Notes: generated from the letters alone by a model not told the origin. A stretch of 64,000 bases of DNA from Leuctra nigra (GCA_934045905.1 OW203764.1:35423328-35487327), one strand, 5' to 3'. Positions 48,646 to 61,518 are shown, numbered from the stretch's first letter. Made by a program: numbers and translations.

Positions 48646-51009
48646 AAATTTTAAAAGAACTCAAGGCACAGGATTTTATTTTTACTTCTTTTGACTTGCA
48701 GATCCCAATAAAGTTCTTATAGTTCTATCCTAAGAAACCAGCAGGTAATGTTAGCGATCATATCAAAAGGTAATTGTAGAACGAACCGAATAATGTCAAG
48801 TAACAGGTACACTACCTTGTTATCAATATGAATGCAATACGATCTTTGACATGATTATAAACTGGCCTCTATGGACCCTGACCTCCCTAACCAAGTTCCA
48901 CTCTACCCTTGAGAGATGCTTCACGAGCGATTGTGATTGGCTAATAGCTCACGCACTCACGCACTCACGCACACGGAACATGCGTGCGGCACAGCACGCC
49001 GCATTCAAATCCAAGAGAATATATTATTTAGCTCTGTATACAACTTAAGCAAAGAGATTTATAGAAATGCGATTAGAATGCGGCATTCTGTGCCGCGAAT
49101 GTAAAAACACGCTATGGTTTCCGGTCTAGTTCCACTGCAATTAATATTACTATCTTCATTAATCATAAATATAAACTATTTGGATAAATGACAAACACTT
49201 TCACAGTGTATGGAGTAGCTAACATTTGATTTCTTTTACAAGAAATGCATACATATTTACAATTGGCTGTTCTAATTGTTTTGTTTAAGAATTTTGAGCT
49301 ATAATTTCTCTGATTGTGAGGAACTCTTGAATTATTTTTTAAAATTTCGTGTGGAAAAATCAAAATTGCTCCTTCAAGCACCTAATTTTAATAGAACGTT
49401 AACTCAAACACGTAAAAGTAGAATGAATGATTTTAAATTTTCTTGCACTAATCACATCTGTCTATAATTTTAATTACCGATCAAATAATTTTGTATGAAC
49501 TTTTTGAATATTTGAGCTATTTTCATAGAGGCATCCGTACTTTCTTCAGCCCTAGACTTGAATGTATCTTTAAGATTTGCAATGCCTTTCGTCCTACATT
49601 ATTATTATAATTTCATTTTATTCAGTTAGTTTATTTATTTATGTTAGTTTGTTTATTTCAGACAGTAATTAATAATTATAATTATCGTTATGAACATTAT
49701 TATTACGTGGGGAAGTGTATTTTTTAATTTATTACCTCCCGCGTGTGCAGAAGCTACTTGGGTGTTGGATCATTAAAACAAATAAAAATGTAGTACTACA
49801 CTCTAGCTGGCAGAAAATGATAGGTAGGTATACAGGGAGGTCAATTTTTATTAGGTTCCTGTAATTCAAAAACAGTCACTCATAACATTTATGTTTATAA
49901 ACGTAAAAAGTTAAAAGTTACATTAGCACTTTACAATGTCACATAATTCGCGGCAAATTTAAATTTATAATAATGTTGCATTCACCGCAGAATGTCAAAC
50001 AGATGAATATTAAAGTTCAAACTTGTTGGCGCGGGTTGAAGAGTGTATTTCACGCAAACGGAGTGCATAATACAGTGTTGCCAATCTAACTTTCACGAGC
50101 TCTCGAGGACGATTATTTTGACTGGGACCGATTACGAAAATGCAGTAAGCTAGAAACATTAAAAACGAATTGATACCCATATTAAAAATCGACTTCATGT
50201 CAAATGAGTGAAATACATTATTGACAATGTCACATTAAGTGAAATTTTATACAAATATTTTAAATAGGGGACAAAGTTGAGTTGAGCTTTTTATGGAATC
50301 GGACTTCAAAACATGTGAATGCAAAATATTAGCAAAGAGAATAAAATTATTTGCTTCGGTGTTTGAAAATCTGTACTTCTCGTAGCCGAATGTTTCGTAG
50401 CCTTACACACGCACTAATCACTTTACACTCTCGCCAACGCACCTTGTGAATTAGAGAAGTGAAATTACAGACAAACTGTGCCTGTACCACCTCAGAACCA
50501 CACATAATAGAGTTCGAGTATATCCCAGAGCAATTCCGTGACGTGAATGCTCTAAATGTTGTGTATATTCCACACACATGCTGCGAATAATTCCATCCTG
50601 AAACCCACCACAAAGACGAAATGCTTACCTTTATGATACCACCTCGAATCCAGTGCAAGTTCACCATGGAGGTCCAGGAGGTGGATGTTTATGATTTAAC
50701 TCATTGCTCCACGACGAACTTTTAGCCGGGTAAAACATGCATTCATAACCTCAAACACATACTCGGGCATTCCAACATTCCAATTTCAAGCAAACTTCAA
50801 ACTCACAATATTACAATGTTGTATGAAATATCTGGAAAATCTCACTTCGTGTAAAAACAGTGTGGCGTGCTTTTGCTTTAAGAAAGTAATAAGAGTTTAG
50901 AACAGTAAACTACGTAAGTCTGACATGAGAAGTGAACTGCGGCGCGGTAGAAAACGAACTGCTGCTAGCGAGCGTCTAACTCGACGGTGCAGCCCCTGCG
51001 AGCTTGAGT

Positions 51010-51026
51010 GGGGGGGGGGGGGGGGG
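51010..51026. repeat. Poly-G tract, 17 bases
   Basis: Uninterrupted G17. Confidence 0.95.
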
Positions 51027-51138
51027 CATCCACGCAAGCTGTATAATAAGATATTGGGGAGGAGGAAGTGGCCATGTGCCTCGTGTGTTCCAGCCAAATC
51101 TCATATGTTGTGGTCGGGGCAACATGCTCCTGAGTGGA

Positions 51139-51162
51139 GGGGGGGGGGGGGGGGGGGGGGGG
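51139..51162. repeat. Poly-G tract, 24 bases
   Basis: Uninterrupted G24, the longest in the window, 112 bp after the G17 tract. Confidence 0.95.
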
Positions 51163-52087
51163 AGTTCCAATGTGGACGGGGAATAATCTTTAACTTCTTG
51201 AAATTTAGTAGCGCTCGTTTAATTTCACAATCGTTGTTCATGAACTTCGCGTCCGACACAACACGATGAAATGCGACATTGCTCTCCAGGGAGCTGCAAC
51301 TAAAATTACCACTGTTGGATGACTGGGGAAACTGTGATAAATTAAAACTTTAAGGAAAAAGAGGACGCAAGCGTAGTTTTATCATGTTTTTGTTTGTGAA
51401 CTGAAATTTGCATGGACGTGTTTTTTGTGTATGGGAAAATATTTGTTTTTCCACCTATGATCTGCTGCAACAGCTGGCGGACTCATTGTTGATGACGTCA
51501 GAAATATGAGAGATCTATCTCATTTGCCTCGGCGGGAGCAAGAGTAGAATAAAAGGACCAACACGGCGAGCGCGACGCCGATTCTTTTAATAACGACCGT
51601 TTCGATAATGCTCTCGATGGTTTATTATGATTCGTCGGATAGCGCGAGATACTTTCAGCTGTCTCATTTGCTTTACGATCGCCGTGATTCCATCAAATTG
51701 ATCGTAAAGTATAAATCTGAGTGATCTGACGTTTACGACGGAAACCACGAAAGCTATAAAAAAATATGACCAGCCTTTGTAGATAAGTGTAATTCAGACA
51801 GGAATAGAAAGAGATGCGCAGAAGTTGCAGTCAGCCTCGTGTCAGGAAGAGGACGAGAAGTTTAACGATGTGAAAAAAACAACTGAAACTAGTAAAATAA
51901 AAAATAACAGGCCCAATATGTTGTATTAAATTGGGCCGTGTAGATCCTCCGGCGTAGTCGAGACCGTGTACATCAGCCAAGTTCTAAATTCAGTTCAAAT
52001 ATCGATTCATTCATGACAAGACATAAATTCTGCGATGAACTCTGAATGAGAGTTCAAAGAACAAGATCAGTGAGCAAGTACGAAATT

Positions 52088-52409
52088 ACAAATGGTGGCA
52101 GAAATGGATAGTATGAAACACAAATGATTAACGACTTATTAAAATTATAATAACATTAATGACAACCAGTAAGTGATAAAACTCGTGATAATCTGCATTT
52201 CGATGAACCAACGAGATGAAATCCCAATGTACGCTCACAACATCTGGTGGCAGATGCGGGACTAATGCAAAATAAATCGGTATTGACACAATATATAACT
52301 TAATTAACATTTTAAACAGCTCAAGATAAATCTTGTATACATTCCCTCTTCTGCATGAAACAATGTAGTTTCAATAATATGTAAGCTTATTACATTTGGT
52401 GGCAGATGT
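52088..52409 (+). repeat. Three PBS-like motifs at exact 152-bp spacing
   Basis: Motifs start at 52088, 52240 and 52392. Each reads CA, two bases, TGGTGGCAGA. The third continues TGTAGG. After each, an AT-rich segment with loosely similar words follows. TGG followed by GGCAG is complementary to a tRNA 3' end (…CCACCA), and LTR retrotransposons place such a primer-binding site two or three bases after the CA end of the 5' LTR. No LTR or gag-pol is visible, so this is tentative. A binding site for a protein is the alternative. Confidence 0.4.
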
Positions 52410-54804
52410 AGGTCATACGAAAAATACATTGTTACACACATATTTCAGTCTAGTGACACAGAAACACAACAAAGGCAAAGTTATGTGGATAAATCGGCAA
52501 ACTATTTGATATACAAGTTGTAGGTAAATTAATTTCAAAATATTATAATGTGTACGTTTTGTCAAAAGAATGTTTTTGTAGAGTATTGTACTCGGTTGGA
52601 TATATTATCAACAAATAATAATAAATACATTTACTATATTGCATCGTTTATATGAACGCATATTAAACTAAAGTTTTACATCATTTTGTCACAACTGAAT
52701 TTATATGCAAATCGTTACGCGACGAAGATTTTAATAAATCTAAAAGAGATGGAAATGTTGCTAAATTGGATGCACGATCAATGCAACCATGTGCATCAGA
52801 TTTATCTGACACAATATCTTGTACGTATGATACATAATGCGACTCTTATTTTATTACTCTTCAGACACTGCAGGGAATTTATTATACGTGCTTGCATTTA
52901 TCATAAACAGAACCATCATTGAAAGCAATTACATCCACATTTCGGCTGTAAAACAAAGCGTTATGCGGGACATGTTTATCCCGACGATTCAAAGCAACAA
53001 AAAATCGTCAACAGCGGTTTGGTGAAATGAAATGACAAATAATTTTCATCTGAATTGGGTCAGAGTCTGCGGTAGATATTGCTCCGGATATGTGAGGCAG
53101 ATTCATCGCAACATTCCCTCCGATTCTTCAGAACTACAGGAACTTCGTGTCACGGATAAGTTAAACCAATCACAATCACTTCTAATGCCCTGGATATATA
53201 AATATAGAACATCATTACATTATCAGACATGACATCTACAAGGAAACTAACCAATTGCGTATATAAAATAATGTTGAATTTTTAATATTATTTGAAAGTG
53301 CAAATCGGTGTTGCTGACTAGAGATGTAAAATGTGAGCATTGAATCTATAGACTCGGTTTGCGAGATAATATGACCCGTGCGAAAACTCTTGTACAAAAT
53401 ATTACGAACTTAGCTTAATTTCTGCTCAGCATGTCAAAATGTTAACTTTCTTGAGCAACAATATGTTTGAGAAAGTTATTTTATTTCCTAAATGATATAT
53501 CTTGGCTAAAGCAGCCCCTTAGTTTGCGGTCTAGTGTGCGGGTTAGGCTACATACATTTCTCTTCTACTACACCTACGGAACAAATATTAAATATAGAAA
53601 GCTAACTGAATTCACATTTTAAGCACTACTTTTTTATAGGTTTGTGATAACAGCTTGAAGTTGTCAAACATTCCTATTAGACACCCTTTGAATGGGTGTA
53701 AATGAAGTTGGGAAGTAATATAAAGTTGCCACTCCAACCCCCCCCCCCCCCTCACCACTCACAAAAAAATCATTTCTATAAGCCATTAGTAGAGAAACCC
53801 ACACAAAACAATCTGGATAATGCACTCCATTCAATGTGATACTATTATACTACGTATACTGTTACATTGATGTTCAAGTTTTAATGAACAAAATAGTATT
53901 CAAGAAATTCAATCTACCATCATTCTTATTCAACATTTGGCACGATAATCTTTATACGAAGTGTAGTACTACACAGCACTGATATTTGTGTACTGGTTTA
54001 CTTATGGATATAAACAAATGATGTTAATAAATTCCAAAATACATGAAGATAAATCTGTGATAAATCTGTGTGAAGATAAAAATATGAACTACATACAACA
54101 TGTAGGCGACGAGAAGATCGAAAAGAGTGTCTGTGGAAGAAAAGATGCTCGAGAGTCTTGCTCAGACTCGACTGGAGTGATCATTAGGCCTTGTCAAGAC
54201 GCTGTCGTGCAGATGCAAATAGCGTTCTAGTTCATGTCCCAACAACACAACAGCAGCACGCAAACAGGCGATTACAGATCTGCAAATGCGTTTCGTAGAC
54301 GAGAGAAGAAACCAGCTAATTCAGGCAAATTGCATCGCACTTATCTGAATAAAACAAGGTGATTTTGTTCATCAACACAGTCGCGTTGGCTTGCGATAGG
54401 GCATGTGCAAAGCGAAACAACCAGCAAATAGCAGCACAGTGCATTTTGTGGGAAAAAGCAATGTCAGTCAACTATAGATGGCGGTGACTTTATTTCGAAT
54501 TAATTTGAAAAATGACGGTTTCCGTCTAATAACCACACCATTTCATTTCACCCACACTGATGATTTCCAATGATTTAAGGGTAACAATGGAACTTTAAAT
54601 GATTATTTACTAGGCGTGGAATTACTTAAGAACGACAATTTTTAACTACACAGGTTTGAACTGCCAGCTGTCAAGATGTCAACAAAATCAGCTGAGTGTA
54701 GTCCAAAGATACTAAAACCAAAGAGTTTCAGTATAAAGATTAAACACTTTCCCACAAAACGCTTGTGACGCTTACGGCGGACAACTTATCGTCCTATCTT
54801 TGGC
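52410..54804. other. No gene recognised; C14 tract at 53738-53751
   Basis: AT-rich DNA. Small frames at 52686-53232 and 53988-54230 show no domain. C14 run at 53738. Confidence 0.35.
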
Positions 54805-54943
54805 ATGCCCTATAATTCAAAGTTTTATTTTTGTCTTCACACAACAGAATTTAAAAACACATATATAAGCGACCATATCAAGTTTACAATACTAAATAAT
54901 GCCACACACGGGCGTATTGTAACCTCTGACACAACACAATTCG

Positions 54944-57085
54944 ATGGCGGCGCTAAATCACCTGGAATCCTATCACCATCCGGCGGCGGCTTTCTATCAC
55001 TCAAATACCATATATTCATTAGATGACATTGATGACAAGATAAACTCTCTCAATAGCATGATTATCCAACTTTTTGACACACATGCCCCTATTAAAACTA
55101 TTAGAGTAAAAAAGAAGAAGGCACCTTGGCTCACGTATAACCTCAAGGAAATGATGAAAAGTAGGGACAAAGCCTACCAGAAGTGGAAAAAATCAAAGAA
55201 TGCTGACGAATGGACGTATTTCAAATCTCTGCGTAATGCGGTCACTACAGCAATACGTGCTGAGAAAAAAGCATTTTTAGAGACCCAAGCAAACGATCCG
55301 AGGTATAATGATGTATGGAAAAAACTGTCAAAGCTTAATATTCACAGTGGAAGTAACAATATTGAGATACCCAAACAACTATCCGATGTCAATGAAGTAA
55401 ACAACTACTTTCTCAGTTCAGTTGTTGCAACTACTCCGGACAAAGACTTGATCCAGTTTTACTCGTCTAATCGATCTCCATTAGTATCGGATTCTCTGCT
55501 ATCATTCCATGAAATTTCAGTTAAAGAGATGTGTACTTACTTGAGCGATATTAAGACAAATGCGACGGGGGAAGATGGGATTTCACTACTAATGCTAAGG
55601 ATGTGCCTTGGAAATATCTCATTTCATCTAACTCATATAATTAATTGCTGTCTAAATGAAGGCTACTACCCAAATATATGGAAAGTAGCTACTGTTAAAC
55701 CTTTTCCAAAAGTAACCAACCCTATTGAATTTAAGGATCTGCAACCCATCAGTGTACTCCCGCTTATCTCAAAACTTGCTGAAAAAGCCATCTGTGAACA
55801 ACTAAACAGACACTGCAATTCTAATAAAATCATACCTGCTTGGCAATCTGGCTTTCGGAAAAATTTCAGCACAACAACAGCACTAGCAAATATAGCTGAT
55901 GATATTCTACGAGCCTCGGACAAAGGACTTATCACGACCATGGTATTATTAGATTATTCCAAGGCCTTCGATACCCTTAACCACACTTTACTCATTTCTA
56001 AATTGCACTACTTTGGACTGAACGAGAGGGCATTGGAGCTTTTCAAATCTTTTATCACAAACAGGTTGCAGAAAGTCAACATAGGGCCTAACAATTCCGA
56101 CTATAAATTAATCAAAACAGGTGTGCCGCAGGGCTCAGTACTCTCTCCCTTGCTGTATTCCATTTATACATGTGACATCGCATTAGTTAATCACTGTACT
56201 GCACATTGCTTTGCCGATGATACTCAGCTATATTATTCTTATAAACCATCAGAAAAGATTACAGCAGTGGAAAGAATCAACAGTGACCTTAAGCTAATAG
56301 AGTCTGCCTCACAGAAACATGCCTTGCACTTAAATCCATCCAAGTCTATGGTAATCCACTTGAGCAATCGCAGTGGACTTAATTTCATTCAAAATGAGAA
56401 CACAGATATCCTGGTGGATCAAAAGGTGTTACCTATTGTAGAAAATGTAAGAAATTTGGGTCTACACTTCGACTCTACCCTACGTTTTAAAAAGCATACG
56501 TCAACCCTTCTGCAATCATGCTATTCCAAATTAAAACACTTGTACCAATTTAAAAATATTTTGTCACGAAAAGTTAAATTCCTGCTTGTTGAATCATTAA
56601 TAATCTCAAAATTTGATTACGGCGACGTTATCTATGGAAACTGTCTTGACAGTGTGAGCGCTAAAAGACTCCAAACTGCGCAAAACTCTTGCCTACGTTT
56701 CGCATTAAACATTAGACGCTACGATCCTGTCTTAAAGAGACCAAATCATATTTCCTGCCATTATGCAGAAGTTGGCTGGCTCAAACTCCAGGAAAGACGT
56801 AATTTACATATATGCAACCTAGTCAATAAAATCCTAGAAACTGGACAACCAGAATACCTCCATAGCAAACTCACTAAAAGAAAAGACATTCATTCAGTAA
56901 ACACACGTGGTAAAAATAAACTCTCTTCACATTCACACTCTACGAATTTATTCCAAAGATCGTTTTCATTTAATGCAGTGAAATATTATAATGAGATCCC
57001 AAACTCTATGCACAGCATACAGCACAAGCTATTTAAACCACTTCTTAAAAAAATGTTCCTGGAGAGAAATAGAGCTAATAAATAA
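54944..57085 (+). CDS. Reverse transcriptase of non-LTR retrotransposon
   Basis: 713 codons, one uninterrupted frame. In the retroelement it copies the RNA into DNA at the insertion site in the nucleus. Residues 1-115 match the linker that follows the endonuclease (FDTHAPIK at 44-51, PWLT at 61-64, RDKAY at 74-78). RT motifs: QSGFRKNFSTTTAL about 301-314, LLDYSKAFDT 335-344 (catalytic Asp 337), GVPQGSVLSP 393-402, FADD 423-426 (catalytic Asp 425 and 426), and LGL near 505-507. The C-terminal part has the usual thumb and conserved tail. All catalytic residues are present. The frame is open back to the stop at 54920 with the first ATG at 54944, which may not be the native start. Without endonuclease it is unlikely to move on its own. 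Clade is by motif only. Confidence 0.9.
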   Translation: MAALNHLESYHHPAAAFYHSNTIYSLDDIDDKINSLNSMIIQLFDTHAPIKTIRVKKKKAPWLTYNLKEMMKSRDKAYQKWKKSKNADEWTYFKSLRNAVTTAIRAEKKAFLETQANDPRYNDVWKKLSKLNIHSGSNNIEIPKQLSDVNEVNNYFLSSVVATTPDKDLIQFYSSNRSPLVSDSLLSFHEISVKEMCTYLSDIKTNATGEDGISLLMLRMCLGNISFHLTHIINCCLNEGYYPNIWKVATVKPFPKVTNPIEFKDLQPISVLPLISKLAEKAICEQLNRHCNSNKIIPAWQSGFRKNFSTTTALANIADDILRASDKGLITTMVLLDYSKAFDTLNHTLLISKLHYFGLNERALELFKSFITNRLQKVNIGPNNSDYKLIKTGVPQGSVLSPLLYSIYTCDIALVNHCTAHCFADDTQLYYSYKPSEKITAVERINSDLKLIESASQKHALHLNPSKSMVIHLSNRSGLNFIQNENTDILVDQKVLPIVENVRNLGLHFDSTLRFKKHTSTLLQSCYSKLKHLYQFKNILSRKVKFLLVESLIISKFDYGDVIYGNCLDSVSAKRLQTAQNSCLRFALNIRRYDPVLKRPNHISCHYAEVGWLKLQERRNLHICNLVNKILETGQPEYLHSKLTKRKDIHSVNTRGKNKLSSHSHSTNLFQRSFSFNAVKYYNEIPNSMHSIQHKLFKPLLKKMFLERNRANK

Positions 57086-57415
57086 TATATTGTAGATAAG
57101 TACCTAGCCAGATGTTACTGCAGATGCACATCACATTACATACATACCTTGTAATTTAATTAATCATGAAGTTTTCAGTTCCTTCAAGTATCTGTTACTA
57201 TTGCCTTTGTTATTATTACTCTAATTATCCATATGTTTTTTGTTCCTTAATGTCAATCAATAACTTATCCATAGTCGAATTATACATTGTAAAATTTTCC
57301 TTTTATTCACATATTTACTTGACACTGTACCACTTATGTTAACAAAAGAGTTAAGTGGAAGAGAAGCCACTGGCTTAACTTCGCTCTAAAAATAAAGATA
57401 TTTATTTTTATTATT
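57086..57415 (+). other. LINE 3' UTR with hairpin
   Basis: After the stop, AT-rich DNA ends with a possible hairpin (AGTTAAGTGG at about 57349 pairing with CCACTGGCTTAACT near 57367-57380), then AAATAAAGATA and a TTATT-rich tail. Such a 3' stem is recognised by the RT in several CR1/L2-type elements; its role here is inference. Confidence 0.6.
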
Positions 57416-60400
57416 AAATCCCACGCATCATTATCTGCATCACTTGCACCTTCCAGGTACAGCACTTTCATGATTGCAACAACACAGTGTAGCAGCATTG
57501 TAGTGGAATGGGGGGAAGTTGAATACAAATCAAGGTTATTATGAATGAACTTCTATAATAGATTCAGCAAGACAGCATTTATTTCATGATTCAAGGCAGG
57601 TCTTCATAACCGGTAATAACCCCTTGAATGTTAGTTCAAATGTCCGAGCAAGGCTTGCTACGATATTCCGATGGTCCATCCATGATCTTATTTCATGATT
57701 ATTTAAATATGTATTTGAATTTATATTACGGATGAAAGTTCAGAATGATGTGAGCAGCCTGATTATAAATCGTTACATGTCCATCAAGCATATTTTCTGT
57801 TCGGGGTGGAAACACATAAAGAGCAACAATGCTTACCAAACCTAATATTCAAACTAGTAAAAAAATCACAATAACCACACTGTACTTGTTTATGTAAACA
57901 CAGGATTTCATATCTCTTCCATGTACATGTCATATATCTTCTCTTTTGTCTACTGTCAATAGACAATAGAGTTTATCTCATGTTGCGATTTGAAAACAAG
58001 CTCCTCATGTATTTTTTAGATAAACTTATTTTTGTGTAGGTACTCTCGAAAGAAGGAAAGAAAGAAACAAAGAAAGAAATATGGAAGATGATGGCTCCTG
58101 TTAGAGAAAACTATAAGAATCAGCACGAAAGCAATCCACTTCACTATTGTGTCAATATTTCAATATATCTACTCGTATAAACATAACTATTTACATTACA
58201 ATTATAATCGTGTTATCGTGAGAATCCTTACATCTGCCCAATGGAACGTTATTCGTGTTGAAATCACGTGACTCGCCAATGGCCCACAGCCAATTGACAC
58301 GACTTTTACACGTCGCATTTTCTACCAGCAGAATTACCTCTCCGATTTACTTTACCAACCAACATTATTCCCATAATAAGAAGAAAACATAAATAGCTTA
58401 CAGATACCAAAACCTACGCAAGACATATCCAATTAAATCTCCCTATCCCCTAACACAATTACAAACAAAGTTGCTGCCCCCCCCCCCCCACACCCCCGCA
58501 CGTCCAATATCTTGTCGGAGCTGTCGATCGCAACAGGTATTCAAAACAAGATTACTCCCCCCCCCCCCCCCCGACGCTATTTAGCGTCTTACAAATTGCC
58601 TCGAAGCGTCGCCTCAATCCTCACAACACGCGCCCACAGCATGGTAATGAATGAATCATGGTGTTGACTAAACCCGACGCCTCCGACGCCTCCCGCGACT
58701 ACGTCACATAATGCTAATAACGTAGCGACGCCGCAGCACGCTTACTTGCCGGCCGAGCATGTAGCCTCGACGTTAATTAACTTAGCTGCTAATGAACAGA
58801 AACAGCTTTTACCCATCCCTCCCCCCCCCCTTCCCCCTCCGACGCTGACCCTTGGGGCGCCCCCTGGAACCATCATTACGTCTAGCGAAACTCAATCAAC
58901 ATACAGTTGTGAAACCGCGCGATGTAATTAATATGTGCTACTCATATTCTTGCGGCTCTTCACACTGTCTATGATTCGAAACAGAATAGAAAACGCAATC
59001 GATCTAGATACAAGGAAACAGTGTGTGGCTGGCAAATTGAATTGGGAATATCAATTTAAACGTATGAAAATCAGCCACATAAAGCTCAAATAGAATGCCT
59101 ATAATCTACAAGTCCATTTCCGCACTCAAGTATAAGCTATACTAGATGGCGACACCTGTATGGTAAGATGGAAGTCAGTTACGGATTAGATTTAAAATAA
59201 TCATAATTCTTGTCATATTACTATTTTGTATAGGTACGTATACGTAAAATTGAGTTTTTGAATAGGTACTTGATTAAATGTTATTACCGGAGCCCTAAAC
59301 GTCCATCATTTCTCTAGCCCCATGCAGTCGTGTTCCTTGTTTTCTTGATAGACAAATATAAAAAGTGATATACATTCGGCGACAGCTAACATTCAGTAAC
59401 ATTCTAAAACAACAGTACTTGCCGAAATGTGACGATTTCCATTAAGAAAGTTAGATTGGTAAGTCCAGTGAGAAACTTGAAATGAAGTTTCTCCGAGAAA
59501 TTGTATGAACGCTGACATTACCAATCTGGTTTATACATTCGACGTTATCCAGCCAGACCTAACCGCCATTCAGTAATCTTTTCACGAGCATACTGCTATT
59601 TTCGGTTCATTCTTAATTATTATTATTGTTTATTTTACATTTTTCGGCCCGAAAGCAGGACTCCATTGTAGGGCGCTCCCCCTTAACTGAGTTCAGTTGC
59701 TAAAAATAATGGAAACTATCAAAAGAATTTTTTTAAACCAAAAAATAGGATTCGAATATCACACACGTCGGTTCACACGATACGTCGGTACCAATCATAA
59801 ACTGAGCTAGCCTTCGAAGCATTGTATAAGGGACGGAATTGACATTAAGCTACAGTTAGCTTAAACTCCGCTTCAGAAAACTCGGTGTATTACCATTATA
59901 TACTGCAATTTAATTCCGAAGCTTATTTCCTCAGTTTACTTTAACCTCAGGGTACATTGACTACAGTTTATTTAAGCTATGCTGAAGTATACAATGTTAA
60001 TACACGACATATCCCGAAGTGGAGTTAACTAAACTGAAGATTAAACTAATGGCAATTTGGTCCCTAAGATTAGATTGTAAATTGATACTTCCAATAATAA
60101 AAGTATTTCAACAGAAACAGAAATCAGTTGGAGAAGCTGCTACCGACAGTTTTCTGCATGTGAGGCTGGACATTGCACATGCACATTACGACGAGAGATT
60201 ACACCACGACGAAACATGTCAAATTCTCTCACCTTCAGCCTGTCCTACGGGGATAATGCGTGAGGATTCCACAAACCACTCACAACGATTCGCCAGTGAA
60301 AGCGAACTTTACACTAAGACTTCTTACACGGGACTTGCAAGAACCGAACTAATTCCTCTTAGCCGAAAACAAGCAAGTTCGTAGAAGTTTCAAGGAAAAT

Positions 60401-61317
60401 TTCTTGGTTCGAAACCTGTGCCAACATAAGTAAGAGAAACTCCGTGAAAAGATAGACTCATGACAAAACATGTCCTTGTTTAGGGGTTGATATTGAGCCA
60501 AATAACAGTATTATATAGAGGATGAAACAATTACTTAAACACAATGAGAGGAATGTAAACCGTCATGTCTAAAGAATGTCGAAAATTGTTTGAGAAGTAT
60601 TACGAAAACTGAATAATTTAATTGTCGAATTAAGGAGTAGTTGGACTTGAGCAAAAAAGATGCGGCAAATTTAATTTTGATCAAAATGATGTCAAGAGGG
60701 GAAGAGTGCGACAAGACCTCTACTTTGGGAGCGGAGACGAGCCCAGACACATTTGCAGCGATGGGATTCCGAAGATCTGTCAAGGGAATTCATTTTCAAA
60801 TTTAACTTCACGAAAAAAAATACGTATTTTCCTGCTTTTCTTCCGTAACAGATTGTCATGGGCCAGCATTTGCTTGCGTTTTTTTCTATTAAAAAATGTA
60901 TTATTTATATATTTCAGAATGACGCACGCAGAAAAGCGGGGCATCATGAAAACACTGAAATACTGTCTATATTTCATTTGTAGTCATTTGAAGACACAGC
61001 AAAAGGTCCAGAGAATCGAATGGTGAGCGAAGAACCGACGCTCGACGTCGCGTCGAATCTAGATCGCGGCGTCGTTCTCTCTTCTTTGTTGCATCGCGTA
61101 CAATAGTCACGCCTACATAATAGCGAATATTACGCTGACGTTGCTCTAAGCCGTTGGCGGAGAAGCGACCCCAGGAATACGCCACGTAAACAAACAGAGA
61201 CGTATCGAGATGAGACGTTTAGTTGAGAGAAAAACTCAACGCCAGTCTCTCTGCAATGATCTCTGTCGTTTACATCGCTGGAGGTAAACATAGACTCTCA
61301 TATAAAAGAAACTGTAG
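57416..61317. other. No gene recognised; poly-C tracts
   Basis: C13 at 58477-58489, C16 at 58557-58572 and C10 at 58821-58830, inside a GC- and CpG-rich zone at 58470-58930. A frame of 121 codons (60019-60384, plus) and overlapping frames at 60535-61026 show no recognisable domain. An exon in the CpG-rich zone is possible but not supported. Confidence 0.35.
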
Positions 61318-61518
61318 GTACACTTGGCACAACTAAAATTGATCGTTCAAGAAATCTGATTGACTGAAAAATGTAAGATCGCACCAAGCGATCTCCTTTC
61401 CTCACTCTAGTAGGTGACCTCACATTTTAATGATAATAACAAGCTTTGATTGGTACGGAACATGACCAGCAGTCATTTAAATTTGTTCACCGATCAATTA
61501 TTGTTGTGCCGAGTGTAC
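61318..61518. mobile_element. Short inverted-repeat element, family T, copy 2
   Basis: 201 bp with inverted ends GTACACTTGGCACAAC and GTACACTCGGCACAAC (read from each end). Its body is the reverse complement of 7963-8170. No ORF. Confidence 0.75.

Larger units (their letters stand above)
48646..52087. other. No supported gene; poly-G tracts
   Basis: Mostly unique. (CACGCACT)-type short tandem at about 48950-48975. The segment 49276-49790 has a short frame ending in a Cys-containing tail, then T-rich DNA rich in TTTATTTATT, which could be a LINE 3' relic, but this is weak. G17 lies at 51010-51026 and G24 at 51139-51162; the glycine- or proline-rich frames around them are artefacts. Confidence 0.35.
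54805..57415 (+). mobile_element. 5'-truncated non-LTR retrotransposon (CR1/L2/Jockey group)
   Basis: Comprises the reverse-transcriptase ORF and a 3' UTR of about 330 bp that ends in an AT-only tail (TATTTATTTTTATTATTA, about 57396-57413). The apurinic endonuclease expected upstream is missing. In another frame, SDH (residues of the endonuclease C-terminus) occurs at 54868, about 25 codons before the ORF start, so a frameshifted remnant of the endonuclease end is possible. The 5' limit is therefore approximate. No target duplication found. Confidence 0.75.

Noticed and set aside
50897..51269. Proline- or glycine-rich open frames around 51 kb
   Set aside because: The proline and glycine runs come from the G17 and G24 homopolymers, and frames on both strands stay open together. 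No domain.
54805..55026. 73-codon frame before the reverse transcriptase as a separate gene
   Set aside because: Its second half overlaps the reverse-transcriptase frame; at most it is a frameshifted remnant of the same element.
55666..55941. Antisense open frame inside the reverse transcriptase
   Set aside because: It is the shadow of the real coding strand.
59640..59760. tRNA B-box-like word near 59749
   Set aside because: No A box at the right distance upstream on the minus strand and no cloverleaf.
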